In this document: piece by piece, positions 4,979 through 12,787 of the stretch | Numbering within the stretch: the stretch's first letter is position 1 | Layout of the letters: each line of letters starts with the position of its first letter | Assembly: GCA_021821185.1 (NCBI GenBank) | Contig: JAKACU010000044.1 | Coordinates: 1-16,257, forward strand | DNA from: Bacillota bacterium | GTDB taxonomy: Bacteria > Bacillota > Bacilli > Alicyclobacillales > SLC66 | Direction: 5' to 3' | Length of the DNA: 16,257 bases | Position numbers and translations under genes: made by a program | Notes under the pieces: model-generated | Databases searched by the model: none | Told to the model about the DNA's origin: nothing | Seen by the model: the letters and a program-made list of their open reading frames with translations, nothing else

Positions 4979-7620
4979 GAGTAGTGCAAATTTGGGCATT
5001 GGAAGGTCCGAATGTTTACATTCATAAGCCGGTGCTCGTGATGCGTATCGATCTTGAGGAGTACACCGATCGCGACAGTTACGAATTTCCTGGATTTGTA
5101 CAACGATTGCTAGCGGTTTGTCCAGAATTGTATGATCATCATTGCGCCATTGGCCGTCCTGGAGGTTTTGTAGAACGGTTGTATGGTGGCACGTACATGG
5201 GTCACATCATTGAACATGTGGCCCTAGAATTACAAACTCAGATTGGCTGTTCGACAAATTTCGGAAAAACAAGAAATGCTGGACCGCCGAATCTATATGA
5301 TGTGATTGTTGAGTTCGAATCACAAGCTGTTGCTCAATTTTTGCTCATCGTAGCTATGGAATTAGTCCAAGCCTGCGTTCGCGGTATGCACTATCCTTTA
5401 GCACAAAAGTTACAAGAGGCCAAGGCGATAAAAGCAAAAAATGATCTAGGTCCAAGTACTGCCGCTATTGTGCAGGCAGCTCTTGCACGTGACATCCCGG
5501 TGCGGCGCATCGGGAATCGTAGTTTGGTGCAGTTAGGGACAGGACGTTATCGGAAATTTGTGGAGGCTACTATTAGCCATCATACGTCAGCCGTTGCTGT
5601 CGATATAGCGGGGGACAAAGCGCTTGCTAAAGAAGTGCTACGAGAAGCAGGCATTCGCATCCCAGACGGCGGTATCGCCCACACTTGGGAACAGGCCTAT
5701 GGCCTGTTTGCTTCGCTTGGTGTGCCTGCAGTGGTCAAACCGCTTGATGGGTGTCAGGGGAAAGGCGTAACGACAGCTATACGGGACGCAGAAACGTTGC
5801 GCCAGGCGTTTTATGTGGCTCGTGAGTACTCTGATGTGGTTTTGGTTGAGGAATGTATTGTAGGCCGTCAATATCGATTGCTTGTTGTCAATGATCAATT
5901 GATCGCCGCAGCAGAAAGATTGCCGGCACACGTAGTAGGCGACGGCATGCACACGATCCTTGAGTTAGTGGACTTGGTCAATCTCCAACCTGACCGTGGC
6001 GATGAGCATGAAAAACCGTTGACACGTATCGTAATTGACGAGACAGCTTCGCGATTCTTAACTGAAAAGGGTTGGCGGTTGCAAGATGTGCCGCGTTATG
6101 GTGAAACGGTGTTTTTACGTGACAGCGCGAATCTAAGCACTGGGGGAATCGCTGAAGATGTTACCGATAAGGTGCATCCGTCCTTTAAAGATATGGCGCT
6201 GCGTGCTGCCAAAGCGATTGGATTGGATGTATGCGGGGTTGACATGATGGTCAACGACATCACGCAGCCAGCGGATGCATCCTGTGCGGTCATTGAAGTC
6301 AATGCGGCTCCAGGCATACGTATGCATCATTATCCAAGTCGTGGTCAACCACGTGATGTGGCCACAGCCATTGTCGATATGTTGTTTCCTAAGGGATCCA
6401 AATCGCGTATTCCCGTAGTTGCAATCACAGGCACAAATGGTAAAACGACGACGACACGGATGATTGGTCATATGTTGCAAGAAAGCGGATTGGCTGTTGG
6501 TATGACAACAACTGATGGGATTTTAATTGACGGCAAGGAAGTGCTTCACGGGGATACAACAGGACCACAGAGTGCCCGATTGGTGTTGGCCGATCCCGAT
6601 GTTGACATTGCTGTGCTTGAGACAGCACGCGGGGGTATCATGCGTGGTGGTATTGCTTATGGAATGGCTGACGTGGGGATCATCACCAATATAACGCGTG
6701 ATCACATTGGACAAGACGGCCTGCGCGAAATTAAGGACATTGTGCGTGTCAAATCGCTCATTGCAGAATGCATTGTAAAGGGCGGCTCGGTGGTTCTCAA
6801 TGCAGACGATCCAGAACTTGTCGCTTTATCGGGTCGATTGAAACACAAGGTGGTTTTCACGAGTACGCAGGAAAAAAACCCTGTGCTGACAAGGCATTTA
6901 GGTCATGGCGGGACCGGATATTTTGTACGCGACGGGTGGATTATCGAGGCCGCTGGTGCGCTGGAATGGAAGATCATCCGGATCGATGAATTGCCCATTA
7001 CGCTGCACGGCGCCGCATGGTTTCACGTTGCCAACAGCATGGCGTCGATTGCGGGTGCGCGTTGCCTGGGTTTATCAAGACAGCAATGTGCGGAGTCGTT
7101 GAGTAAGTTTCGTTCGGACACGCATAATCGCGGGCGGGTAAACATCTTTAAAATGCCAGGTGGTTTACAGGTCATCGCAGACTATGGGCACAATCCCGAT
7201 GGCATTCGCGCTGTTGGTGAAATGATTCGCGGTTTGACGGGAGGTAAAGTACCTGCCGTCATTGGTTTTCCAGGTGACCGTGCTGATGATGTTGTTCGTG
7301 AGGCATCGCGCGTCGCCTGTACGTACTTTGATCCCCTGTTCATTAAGGAAGATGAGGATAAACGGGGTCGTCAGATCGGTGAAATGGCGGCACTCATTGC
7401 TGATGAAGTTAGGCGCTTTAGTCCAGGCACACGCATCATAACAGAGCTTGATGAATGTACGGCACTGAATAAGGCTGTAGATATCCATCAACAAGCCGCT
7501 TTACTCTTGATGTTTTATGAAAAACTGGAACCTGTGCAACAGCTCCTAAGGGACAAAGGCGGTGTGCAAATCGCAGATGTGGCGGTAAATAAAAAACGGC
7601 AAGTCATCTCGGCCATCTGA
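4975..7620 (+). CDS. cphA: Cyanophycin synthetase
   Basis: CphA polymerises cyanophycin, adding Asp to the poly-Asp backbone and then Arg to the side chain, each with ATP. The 881 residues follow the family layout. The N domain (about 1-160) starts VRVVQIWALEGPNVYIHKPV and holds HIIEH (His77, Glu80, His81). The ATP-grasp domain contains VVKPLDGCQGKGV (from 253) and EVNAAPGIRMHHYPSRGQP (from 441). The Mur-ligase-like C half has the P-loop ITGTNGKTTTTR (G486 onward), TNITRDHIGQDG, DYGHNPDG (736-743) and GDRADD (767-772). All three catalytic modules look intact, so this is the two-reaction CphA1 type rather than dipeptide-using CphA2. The GTG at 4975 lies nine bases after GGGGAG and matches the family N terminus. 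It overlaps the cphB stop by four bases. Confidence 0.95.
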   Translation: MRVVQIWALEGPNVYIHKPVLVMRIDLEEYTDRDSYEFPGFVQRLLAVCPELYDHHCAIGRPGGFVERLYGGTYMGHIIEHVALELQTQIGCSTNFGKTRNAGPPNLYDVIVEFESQAVAQFLLIVAMELVQACVRGMHYPLAQKLQEAKAIKAKNDLGPSTAAIVQAALARDIPVRRIGNRSLVQLGTGRYRKFVEATISHHTSAVAVDIAGDKALAKEVLREAGIRIPDGGIAHTWEQAYGLFASLGVPAVVKPLDGCQGKGVTTAIRDAETLRQAFYVAREYSDVVLVEECIVGRQYRLLVVNDQLIAAAERLPAHVVGDGMHTILELVDLVNLQPDRGDEHEKPLTRIVIDETASRFLTEKGWRLQDVPRYGETVFLRDSANLSTGGIAEDVTDKVHPSFKDMALRAAKAIGLDVCGVDMMVNDITQPADASCAVIEVNAAPGIRMHHYPSRGQPRDVATAIVDMLFPKGSKSRIPVVAITGTNGKTTTTRMIGHMLQESGLAVGMTTTDGILIDGKEVLHGDTTGPQSARLVLADPDVDIAVLETARGGIMRGGIAYGMADVGIITNITRDHIGQDGLREIKDIVRVKSLIAECIVKGGSVVLNADDPELVALSGRLKHKVVFTSTQEKNPVLTRHLGHGGTGYFVRDGWIIEAAGALEWKIIRIDELPITLHGAAWFHVANSMASIAGARCLGLSRQQCAESLSKFRSDTHNRGRVNIFKMPGGLQVIADYGHNPDGIRAVGEMIRGLTGGKVPAVIGFPGDRADDVVREASRVACTYFDPLFIKEDEDKRGRQIGEMAALIADEVRRFSPGTRIITELDECTALNKAVDIHQQAALLLMFYEKLEPVQQLLRDKGGVQIADVAVNKKRQVISAI

Positions 7621-7633
7621 TCGATGACCAGTC

Positions 7634-7661
7634 GGCGTTAGGCCAAAAATGGCCTAACGCC
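7634..7661. repeat. Perfect 12-bp inverted repeat between cphA and ispE
   Basis: GGCGTTAGGCCA (7634-7645) and TGGCCTAACGCC (7650-7661) are exact complements around an AAAA loop. This is a very stable hairpin 13 bases after the cphA stop. The following bases are CATTTCG, with only three T residues, so it is not a classic intrinsic terminator. Its right arm ends eight bases before the extended -10 of ispE and covers the place where a -35 box would lie. It could be a cphA transcript 3'-end stabiliser, a weak terminator, or an operator. Confidence 0.75.
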
Positions 7662-7668
7662 CATTTCG

Positions 7669-7677
7669 TGGTATAGT
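7669..7677 (+). promoter_or_regulatory. Extended -10 promoter of ispE
   Basis: TGGTATAGT fits the extended -10 motif TGnTATAnT. No good -35 exists 16-18 bases upstream, where the right arm of the 12-bp dyad lies; extended -10 promoters can do without one. The start would be near 7684, giving a leader of about 15 bases. Confidence 0.55.
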
Positions 7678-7698
7678 GGTTGCGTGGGCGGTGGTTGG

Positions 7699-8547
7699 AT
7701 GGTATTTGAAAAAGCACGGGCAAAAATTAACCTGACGCTCGATGTTTTCGGTAAACGATCTGATGGCTATCATGAAGTGGAAATGGTTATGCAGACGGTG
7801 GATTTTTGCGATTACCTTTCTATCGGGTCACGCATGGATGGACGCATTGAAGTGCGTTCTAATGCCCCTTTTATTCCGCTCGATGAGCGCAACTTAGCCT
7901 TTCAGGCAGCGGATCACTTGCGGCGGGCTTGCGGGGTTTCTTATGGCGTAAGCCTTGATATCGACAAGCGCATTCCTGTTGCGGCGGGTCTGGCTGGTGG
8001 TTCTACCGATGCCGCAGCGGTTTTACGAGGACTGAATAAACTATGGAATTTGGGACTGTCGATTCCCGAACTAGCTGAGATTGGTGCGCAAATTGGTTCC
8101 GATGTACCATTTTGCGTATACGGCGGTACGGCCATTGCGCGAGGTCGCGGTGAAAGGATTCAACCTCTTGAGGTGGCGCCTTGTTTTTGGGTTATCCTCG
8201 TGAAACCTCCCATTGCTGTTTCAACAGCTGATGTCTATGGGGCATTACAATGGCATGATGTGCACCGACATCCGGATACACAAGCGATGGTACAGGCACT
8301 CGAATGTGGAGACATCACACAGGTTAGTCATCAAGCGGTCAACGTTCTAGAACACGTAACGCTTACGATGTACCCTGAGGTATCGCGCATTAAGAACCAA
8401 CTGGAAAAGCTAGGTGCGCAAGTTGTGCTGATGTCAGGCAGTGGGCCGACTGTGTTTGCCCTTGTCGAACGGGAACGCAGGGCGAAACGTATCTACAATG
8501 AGATGCGCTCGTTGGTTAAAGAGACGTTCTTATGCCGTACATACTGA
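7699..8547 (+). CDS. ispE: 4-diphosphocytidyl-2-C-methyl-D-erythritol kinase
   Basis: IspE is the ATP-dependent GHMP kinase of the non-mevalonate (MEP) isoprenoid pathway, phosphorylating CDP-methylerythritol at the 2-hydroxyl. The 282-residue protein has the N-terminal KARAKINLTLDVFGKRSDGY with catalytic Lys9, the ATP-binding loop PVAAGLAGGSTDAAA (residues 93-107), IGSDVPFCVYGG with catalytic Asp135, and the third GHMP motif SGSGPTVFAL (246-255). The ATG at 7699 follows GGCGGTGG by four bases and aligns with the family N terminus; an in-frame GTG at 7684 would add five residues and coincides with the predicted transcription start. The gene has its own likely promoter after cphA and is followed by a separate purR promoter. 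The presence of ispE means the host uses the MEP pathway. Confidence 0.96.
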   Translation: MVFEKARAKINLTLDVFGKRSDGYHEVEMVMQTVDFCDYLSIGSRMDGRIEVRSNAPFIPLDERNLAFQAADHLRRACGVSYGVSLDIDKRIPVAAGLAGGSTDAAAVLRGLNKLWNLGLSIPELAEIGAQIGSDVPFCVYGGTAIARGRGERIQPLEVAPCFWVILVKPPIAVSTADVYGALQWHDVHRHPDTQAMVQALECGDITQVSHQAVNVLEHVTLTMYPEVSRIKNQLEKLGAQVVLMSGSGPTVFALVERERRAKRIYNEMRSLVKETFLCRTY

Positions 8548-8554
8548 TGATTTG

Positions 8555-8584
8555 TTGCGAAAGTTTATTTTATAGTGCTATAGT
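8555..8584 (+). promoter_or_regulatory. SigA promoter of purR with flanking dyad
   Basis: TTGCGA (8555-8560), 18 bases, then TATAGT (8579-8584), preceded by TG to form an extended -10 (TGCTATAGT). The -35 TTGCGA is repeated in inverted form as TCGCAA (8584-8589) directly after the -10, so the two arms bracket the promoter. This could be an autoregulatory site. It does not match the B. subtilis PurBox (CCGAAC core). Confidence 0.6.
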
Positions 8585-8620
8585 CGCAATAGTAACCATG
8601 GTCAAGGGAGAGAAGGATGG

Positions 8621-9436
8621 ATGCGCAGAAGTGAACGGATCGTGCGGTTAACCCAGCAATTGCTGGATCATCCTGGAACTCCACTTTCCTTGACGGATAT
8701 GGCAGAACAGTTTTCGGCGGCAAAGTCGTCGCTAAGTGAAGATCTCGCGATTATACGTAAAGTTTTTGAAGAAGATGGTGAAGGCTTTTTACGCACTCAC
8801 CTCGGTGCCAGCGGCGGTATCGTATTTGAAGTTGATGTTTCGTCTGCTCGTGAACGAGCGTTTTTGACGGATATTATACAACGTCTTACGCACGCGGATC
8901 GCATTTTACCTGGTGGCTATTTTTATATGACCGATATTCTTGCCCAACCAGGAGTCTTGCGTATGGTAGGCAAGATGTTTGCCAAACTTTTCGCTCCAGT
9001 ATCTCCAAATGTCGTGTTGACTGTGGAGACTAAAGGTATCGCGCTTGCCGTGGCAACGGCCGAGTATCTCAATTGCCCTTTTGTCGTAGCCAGGCGAGAC
9101 CACAAATGGAGTGAAGGACCATCGGTAAGTACCAATTATGTATCAGGTTCTGACCGTAGAATACAAACTATGTCTTTATCGCGGCGATCTATTCCGGTCG
9201 GATCGCGGGTCTTGATTATCGATGATTTTATGAAAGCTGGAGGAACAGTCAAAGGAATGACGGCCTTGATCGAAGAATTCTCCGCGCAAGTCGTTGGGAC
9301 GGGGGTCTTTATGGCCACGACAGAGCCAAACGACAAATTAGTGAGTTCATACCGTTCGTTGTTTTCATTGGCTCATATGGATGAAGCTGGTGCAACGGTA
9401 GTTATCCAATCGGGAAATTATTATAAAAGTCTATAA
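8621..9436 (+). CDS. purR: Purine operon repressor PurR
   Basis: PurR of Gram-positives represses purine synthesis and transport genes by binding PurBox DNA; PRPP counters this. It is unrelated to the LacI-type PurR of E. coli. The N-terminal winged-helix region (about 1-75) includes MRRSERIVRLTQQLLDHPGT and AAKSSLSEDLAIIRKVFEED. The rest is a phosphoribosyltransferase-like domain with ILPGGYFYMTDIL, TNYVSGSDRRIQTMSLSRRS and the PRPP loop IIDDFMKAGGT (Asp201-Asp202). The whole protein aligns with the B. subtilis repressor, but the C-terminal tail is shorter (271 versus 285 residues). The ATG follows an AGGGAGAGAAGG purine stretch. ridA lies 24 bases downstream without a promoter, matching the purR-yabJ operon. 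Feedback through prs, 2.4 kb downstream, is plausible because Prs makes PRPP. Confidence 0.96.
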   Translation: MRRSERIVRLTQQLLDHPGTPLSLTDMAEQFSAAKSSLSEDLAIIRKVFEEDGEGFLRTHLGASGGIVFEVDVSSARERAFLTDIIQRLTHADRILPGGYFYMTDILAQPGVLRMVGKMFAKLFAPVSPNVVLTVETKGIALAVATAEYLNCPFVVARRDHKWSEGPSVSTNYVSGSDRRIQTMSLSRRSIPVGSRVLIIDDFMKAGGTVKGMTALIEEFSAQVVGTGVFMATTEPNDKLVSSYRSLFSLAHMDEAGATVVIQSGNYYKSL

Positions 9437-9460
9437 AATGGGCAACATAGGAGGCTCGTC

Positions 9461-9841
9461 ATGAAAGAGTTGGAAATTGTTCACACATCACAGGCGCCTG
9501 AAGCGATCGGGCCTTATTCACAAGCCATTATAGTAGGTGACTTTGTATTTACTTCGGGGCAAATTCCTTTAACTGCTACTGGCGAATTGATCCAAGGAGA
9601 TGCAGATGCACAGGCCAAACAAGTGTTTGTCAATCTTTCTGAGGTGCTGAAAGAAGCGGGAAGTTCGTTGCAAAAAGTGGTGAAAGCGACCTTATTTCTT
9701 GTGGATATGAATGATTTTGCAATGGTTAACAGCGTGTATGAAGCGGCGTTTGAAGGGCATAAGCCTGCCCGCTCGGCGGTTCAGGTTGCACGGTTACCAC
9801 GCGATGTGAAAGTTGAGATTGAAGTTATTGCACTTCGATGA
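9461..9841 (+). CDS. ridA: RidA family reactive imine/enamine deaminase
   Basis: RidA (YabJ in B. subtilis) hydrolyses reactive 2-aminoacrylate and related enamines to ketoacids and ammonia, protecting PLP enzymes. It is a cytosolic trimer of about 126 residues, the length here. Visible family features are [20 protein letters not shown] near the N terminus, [39 protein letters not shown], and the C-terminal [20 protein letters not shown] with the ligand-binding Arg104 and Glu119. The ATG follows a strong AGGAGG six bases upstream. It is co-transcribed with purR. In B. subtilis yabJ mutants affect purA regulation, so the pairing may have regulatory meaning. The intrinsic terminator expected after it was not found. 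Confidence 0.95.
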   Translation: MKELEIVHTSQAPEAIGPYSQAIIVGDFVFTSGQIPLTATGELIQGDADAQAKQVFVNLSEVLKEAGSSLQKVVKATLFLVDMNDFAMVNSVYEAAFEGHKPARSAVQVARLPRDVKVEIEVIALR

Positions 9842-9866
9842 ATAATTGATGATTTTACCCACTTTG

Positions 9867-9895
9867 GCAGGATAATGGATTTTTTTGTGGAATAT
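9867..9895 (+). promoter_or_regulatory. SigH promoter of spoVG
   Basis: GCAGGATAA (9867-9875), 11 bases, then GTGGAATAT (9887-9895). Both elements match the SigH consensus RnAGGAwWW and RnnGAATww at every defined position, with accepted spacing. B. subtilis spoVG is the classic SigH gene. The spacer is almost all T. The start should be near 9901, about 38 bases before the GTG. Confidence 0.85.
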
Positions 9896-9939
9896 CAAGG
9901 CGATAATTAAAAAGCCTGCACGGTGGGATGGTGGTTGGG

Positions 9940-10221
9940 GTGCAAATCACGGATGTGCGTTTGCGCAGAGTGACAACGGAGGGCCGGATGAAAGCGATCG
10001 CATCAATCACGATCGATCACGAATTTGTCGTGCATGATATTCGAGTCATCGACGGCAACGCCGGGATGTTTGTCGCTATGCCGAGCAAAAGGACACCAGA
10101 CGGGGAATTTCGGGACATTGCCCATCCGATCACTTCTGGCACACGGCAAAAGATTCAGGAGGCCGTGTTAGAAGAATATATGAGGGCTGATGCCGTTGAA
10201 GCAGTCGTCGGTACGGAATGA
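9940..10221 (+). CDS. spoVG: Septation/sporulation regulator SpoVG
   Basis: SpoVG is a small nucleic-acid-binding protein that affects asymmetric septation and cortex formation in sporulation and many virulence or envelope genes in other Gram-positives. The sequence is nearly invariant across the family: [38 protein letters not shown], then [20 protein letters not shown]. The C terminus varies. The GTG at 9940 is chosen because GGTGG (9930-9934) precedes it by five bases and it aligns with the family start; an in-frame ATG at 9928 would add four residues but has GGTGG almost touching it. The product is 93 residues. A SigH promoter lies just upstream, so expression should rise at entry into stationary phase. 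Confidence 0.96.
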   Translation: MQITDVRLRRVTTEGRMKAIASITIDHEFVVHDIRVIDGNAGMFVAMPSKRTPDGEFRDIAHPITSGTRQKIQEAVLEEYMRADAVEAVVGTE

Positions 10222-10249
10222 CCTGCAAGCCGTTCGTCCATGTAATATG

Positions 10250-10285
10250 TGAGCCGTCGTTATGCGTCACTATAACGATGGCTTA
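10250..10285 (+). repeat. Hairpin after spoVG with an alternative pairing partner
   Basis: TGAGCCGTCGTTAT (10250-10263) pairs with ATAACGATGGCTTA (10272-10285) over 14 positions, two of them G-U, around GCGTCACT. It lies 28 bases after the spoVG stop, where a terminator is expected, but the trailing sequence TGGATTGTG is not a T-run. The segment ACTATAACGA (10269-10278) is also the exact complement of TCGTTATAGT (10347-10356) 78 bases on, so two mutually exclusive structures are possible in a read-through transcript. Confidence 0.6.
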
Positions 10286-10327
10286 ATGGATTGTGTCCAA
10301 AACCTGTCGTCAGGATTCCACCAAGGA

Positions 10328-10356
10328 TTGAAACCCGTGGGTGCGTTCGTTATAGT
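10328..10356 (+). promoter_or_regulatory. SigA promoter of glmU
   Basis: TTGAAA (10328-10333), 17 bases, then TATAGT (10351-10356). Five of six positions match consensus in each box and the spacing is ideal. Transcripts should begin near 10363, about 30 bases before the GTG. The -10 box lies inside TCGTTATAGT, the distal complement of the hairpin after spoVG. Confidence 0.7.
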
Positions 10357-10392
10357 TAAAACGCTATCTTGATTTCGGGAGTGTGACAGTGT

Positions 10393-11799
10393 GTGTTAGT
10401 TGGAATCGTATTAGCTGCTGGTCTTGGAAAACGAATGAATTCAAAGCGTCATAAAGTGGTTCATGAAGTATGTGGAAAGTCGATGATCGAACATATAGTT
10501 GACGAGATGTTGGCGGTCGGATTCGATCGTCTCTTTGTTGTGGTCGGCAAACTTGAAGAACAGGTGCGGGCTGTTCTGGGCGATCGAGTGGAGTACATTC
10601 GACAAACGGAGCAATTAGGGACAGGTCATGCTGTTATGATGGCGGCACCTTATTTGCCTGAACAAGGAACGGCGGTCGTCTTGTATGGCGATTGCCCACT
10701 TGTGCGCCGTGAAGAGATCACACGCTTGCTACAAGCTGTAAAAGATGATGCAGGCACAGCTGTGCAAACGGCTGTTGTGGATAATCCTTTTGCCTATGGA
10801 CGAATCTTACGTGATGCGCGCGGGGATGTTAGCCGGATCGTCGAAGAAAAAGATGCCTCAACAGAGCAACGCCAGATTCGTGAGGTTAATAGTGGTATCT
10901 ATGCATTGTCAATCCCTTCGCTGCGGGCATCGCTTGAAAAACTGAGCCGAGACAATGCTCAAGGGGAATATTTATTAACAGATTGCATTGAACATATTCG
11001 CCGAACGGGAGAACGGATTTTTCCCGTGGTCGTGGTCGATCCTGATGATATTGCGAACGTCAATGATCGCGTTCAGCTATCTTATGTTGAGGAAAAGTTG
11101 CGCAAAAGAATTCTGCTGAAACATATGCAAAATGGGGTCACTATTCTAGATCCCGCAGCGACGTATATTCAAGCAGATGTTAGTATCGGACGTGATACAG
11201 TTCTTATGCCAGGTACTATCCTGGAAGGCAAAACAACTCTTGGTGAAGATTGCGTGATCGGACCTAACACTCGCATCAAGGATGCCGTGATTGGCGATAG
11301 CGTCACGATTGAATCCTCGGTGATCCTAACAAGTTCGATCGCTGATCGTGCTGCAGTAGGCCCGTTTGCTTATGTGAGACCGGGAAGTTCGATTGGTTCC
11401 GATACAAAGATCGGTGATTTTGTGGAAATCAAAAACGCAGTCATTGGGGAAGGTACAAAGGTCAGTCATTTGGCTTACGTTGGAGACAGCGATGTGGGTA
11501 AGGGTGTCAATATGGGATGTGGCGTAGTTACAGTAAATTATGATGGTTTTGGTAAACACCGAACGGTAATCGGGGACAACAGCTTTGTGGGCTCCAATGT
11601 GAATCTCATCGCACCGGTGACGGTTGGGGCAGGTGGTTATATCGCCACGGGGTCGACGATCACCGATGATGTGCCTGAACAAGCATTTGCGATCGCACGC
11701 GAGCGTCAGACTACGAAGCCAGACTATGCCAATCACCTCCGTTTGCGTTTGAAGGATTTACACGACAGTAGCGCGGGTCGATCGTCCGTCAAGGAGTGA
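10393..11799 (+). CDS. glmU: Bifunctional UDP-GlcNAc pyrophosphorylase / GlcN-1-P acetyltransferase
   Basis: GlmU acetylates glucosamine-1-phosphate and then couples it to UTP, giving UDP-GlcNAc for peptidoglycan and teichoic acids. Of 468 residues, the N-terminal half is the nucleotidyltransferase: VLAAGLGKRMNSKRHKVVHE at 6-25, EQLGTGHAVMMAA, LYGDCPL and VEEKDAS. The C-terminal half is a left-handed beta-helix of hexapeptide repeats with GPFAYVRPGSSIGSDTKIGD and catalytic His359 in KVSHLAYVGDSDVG, then VNYDGFGKHRTVIGD and APVTVGAGGYIATGS. The GTG start lies about ten bases after GGGAG (10378-10382); a GTG two bases earlier is out of frame. prs begins six bases after the stop, as in B. subtilis (gcaD-prs), so both share the glmU promoter. 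Confidence 0.97.
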   Translation: MLVGIVLAAGLGKRMNSKRHKVVHEVCGKSMIEHIVDEMLAVGFDRLFVVVGKLEEQVRAVLGDRVEYIRQTEQLGTGHAVMMAAPYLPEQGTAVVLYGDCPLVRREEITRLLQAVKDDAGTAVQTAVVDNPFAYGRILRDARGDVSRIVEEKDASTEQRQIREVNSGIYALSIPSLRASLEKLSRDNAQGEYLLTDCIEHIRRTGERIFPVVVVDPDDIANVNDRVQLSYVEEKLRKRILLKHMQNGVTILDPAATYIQADVSIGRDTVLMPGTILEGKTTLGEDCVIGPNTRIKDAVIGDSVTIESSVILTSSIADRAAVGPFAYVRPGSSIGSDTKIGDFVEIKNAVIGEGTKVSHLAYVGDSDVGKGVNMGCGVVTVNYDGFGKHRTVIGDNSFVGSNVNLIAPVTVGAGGYIATGSTITDDVPEQAFAIARERQTTKPDYANHLRLRLKDLHDSSAGRSSVKE

Positions 11800-11805
11800 G
11801 ATGGC

Positions 11806-12756
11806 TTGGGTTATCAGGATGCGAAACTAAAGATCTTTACCGGCAACGCTAACCCCGTTTTAGCTGCGGAAATTGCTCAAGCGGTAGGCGTTGATTTGGG
11901 CCGTTGCCAAGTAACGCATTTTCGTGATGGCGAAGTTCGAGTTATACTTGGCGAAAGTGTCCGTGGTTGCAATGTTTTTATGATTCAACCGACATCGGCA
12001 CCTGTTAACGAACACTTGATGGAATTGCTCATTACGGTGGATGCTCTGAAACGGGCCTCTGCAAAAAGTATCAATGTGGTCATTCCCTATTATGGTTATG
12101 CGAGGCAGGACCGTAAAGCGCGCGCCAGGGACCCCATTACAGCGAAACTTGTTGCTGATTTGTTGCAGACAGCTGGTGCAACGCGTGTGATTTGTATGGA
12201 TTTACATGCTGGGCAGATTCAAGGGTTTTTTAATATCCCCCTTGATCACCTGGTGGCGATGCCTATATTGTCAGATTATTTCCTGGGCAAAGGGCTGCAG
12301 GACGTTGTTGTCGTGTCTCCGGATTTAGGTGGCGTAACAAGAGCTAGACGGTTATCCGAAAGACTTGGCGCACCCATTGCGATTATCGATAAGCGACGCC
12401 CAGCGCCAAATGTCGCGCAAGTGATGAACATCATTGGCGATATCGCTGGGAAAACGGCGATCTTGATCGATGATATGATCGATACTGCAGGGACCATCGC
12501 TCTCGCAGCGGAAGCGCTCGTAGAAAAAGGCGCGCGTGAGGTGTATGCCAGTTGCACGCATGCTGTACTGTCTGAACCAGCTATGGCACGATTGGAAGAA
12601 GCGCCGATTCGAGAGGTCGTCGTTACAAATACCATCATGATCCCTGAAGAGACGCAAAGTAGAAAACTTGTAGTATTATCTGTTTCCGAAATTATTGCTG
12701 AATCGATCTTACGTGTACATGAGATGAGATCGATCAGCGAATTATTTGATACATGA
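11806..12756 (+). CDS. prs: Ribose-phosphate pyrophosphokinase (PRPP synthetase)
   Basis: Prs makes PRPP from ribose-5-phosphate and ATP for purine, pyrimidine, histidine, tryptophan and NAD synthesis. The 316 residues cover the class I enzyme: [26 protein letters not shown]-like [20 protein letters not shown], the flexible loop [28 protein letters not shown] with His134, [14 protein letters not shown] and the PRPP loop [12 protein letters not shown] with Asp222-Asp223. The first residues are [20 protein letters not shown], aligning with the family start, so the TTG at 11806 is accepted; it lies nine bases after AAGGAG. An ATG at 11801 is in another frame. B. subtilis has ctc (rplY) next; here pth follows after 31 bases. 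Confidence 0.96.
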   Translation: MGYQDAKLKIFTGNANPVLAAEIAQAVGVDLGRCQVTHFRDGEVRVILGESVRGCNVFMIQPTSAPVNEHLMELLITVDALKRASAKSINVVIPYYGYARQDRKARARDPITAKLVADLLQTAGATRVICMDLHAGQIQGFFNIPLDHLVAMPILSDYFLGKGLQDVVVVSPDLGGVTRARRLSERLGAPIAIIDKRRPAPNVAQVMNIIGDIAGKTAILIDDMIDTAGTIALAAEALVEKGAREVYASCTHAVLSEPAMARLEEAPIREVVVTNTIMIPEETQSRKLVVLSVSEIIAESILRVHEMRSISELFDT

Positions 12757-12787
12757 ACCAAGTGGTGTAACGATGGGAGGCACACCT

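Noticed and set aside
10341..10356. GTTCG near the glmU promoter as a PurBox
   Set aside because: Only the GTTCG core matches; the flanking AT-rich positions and a paired second box are missing.
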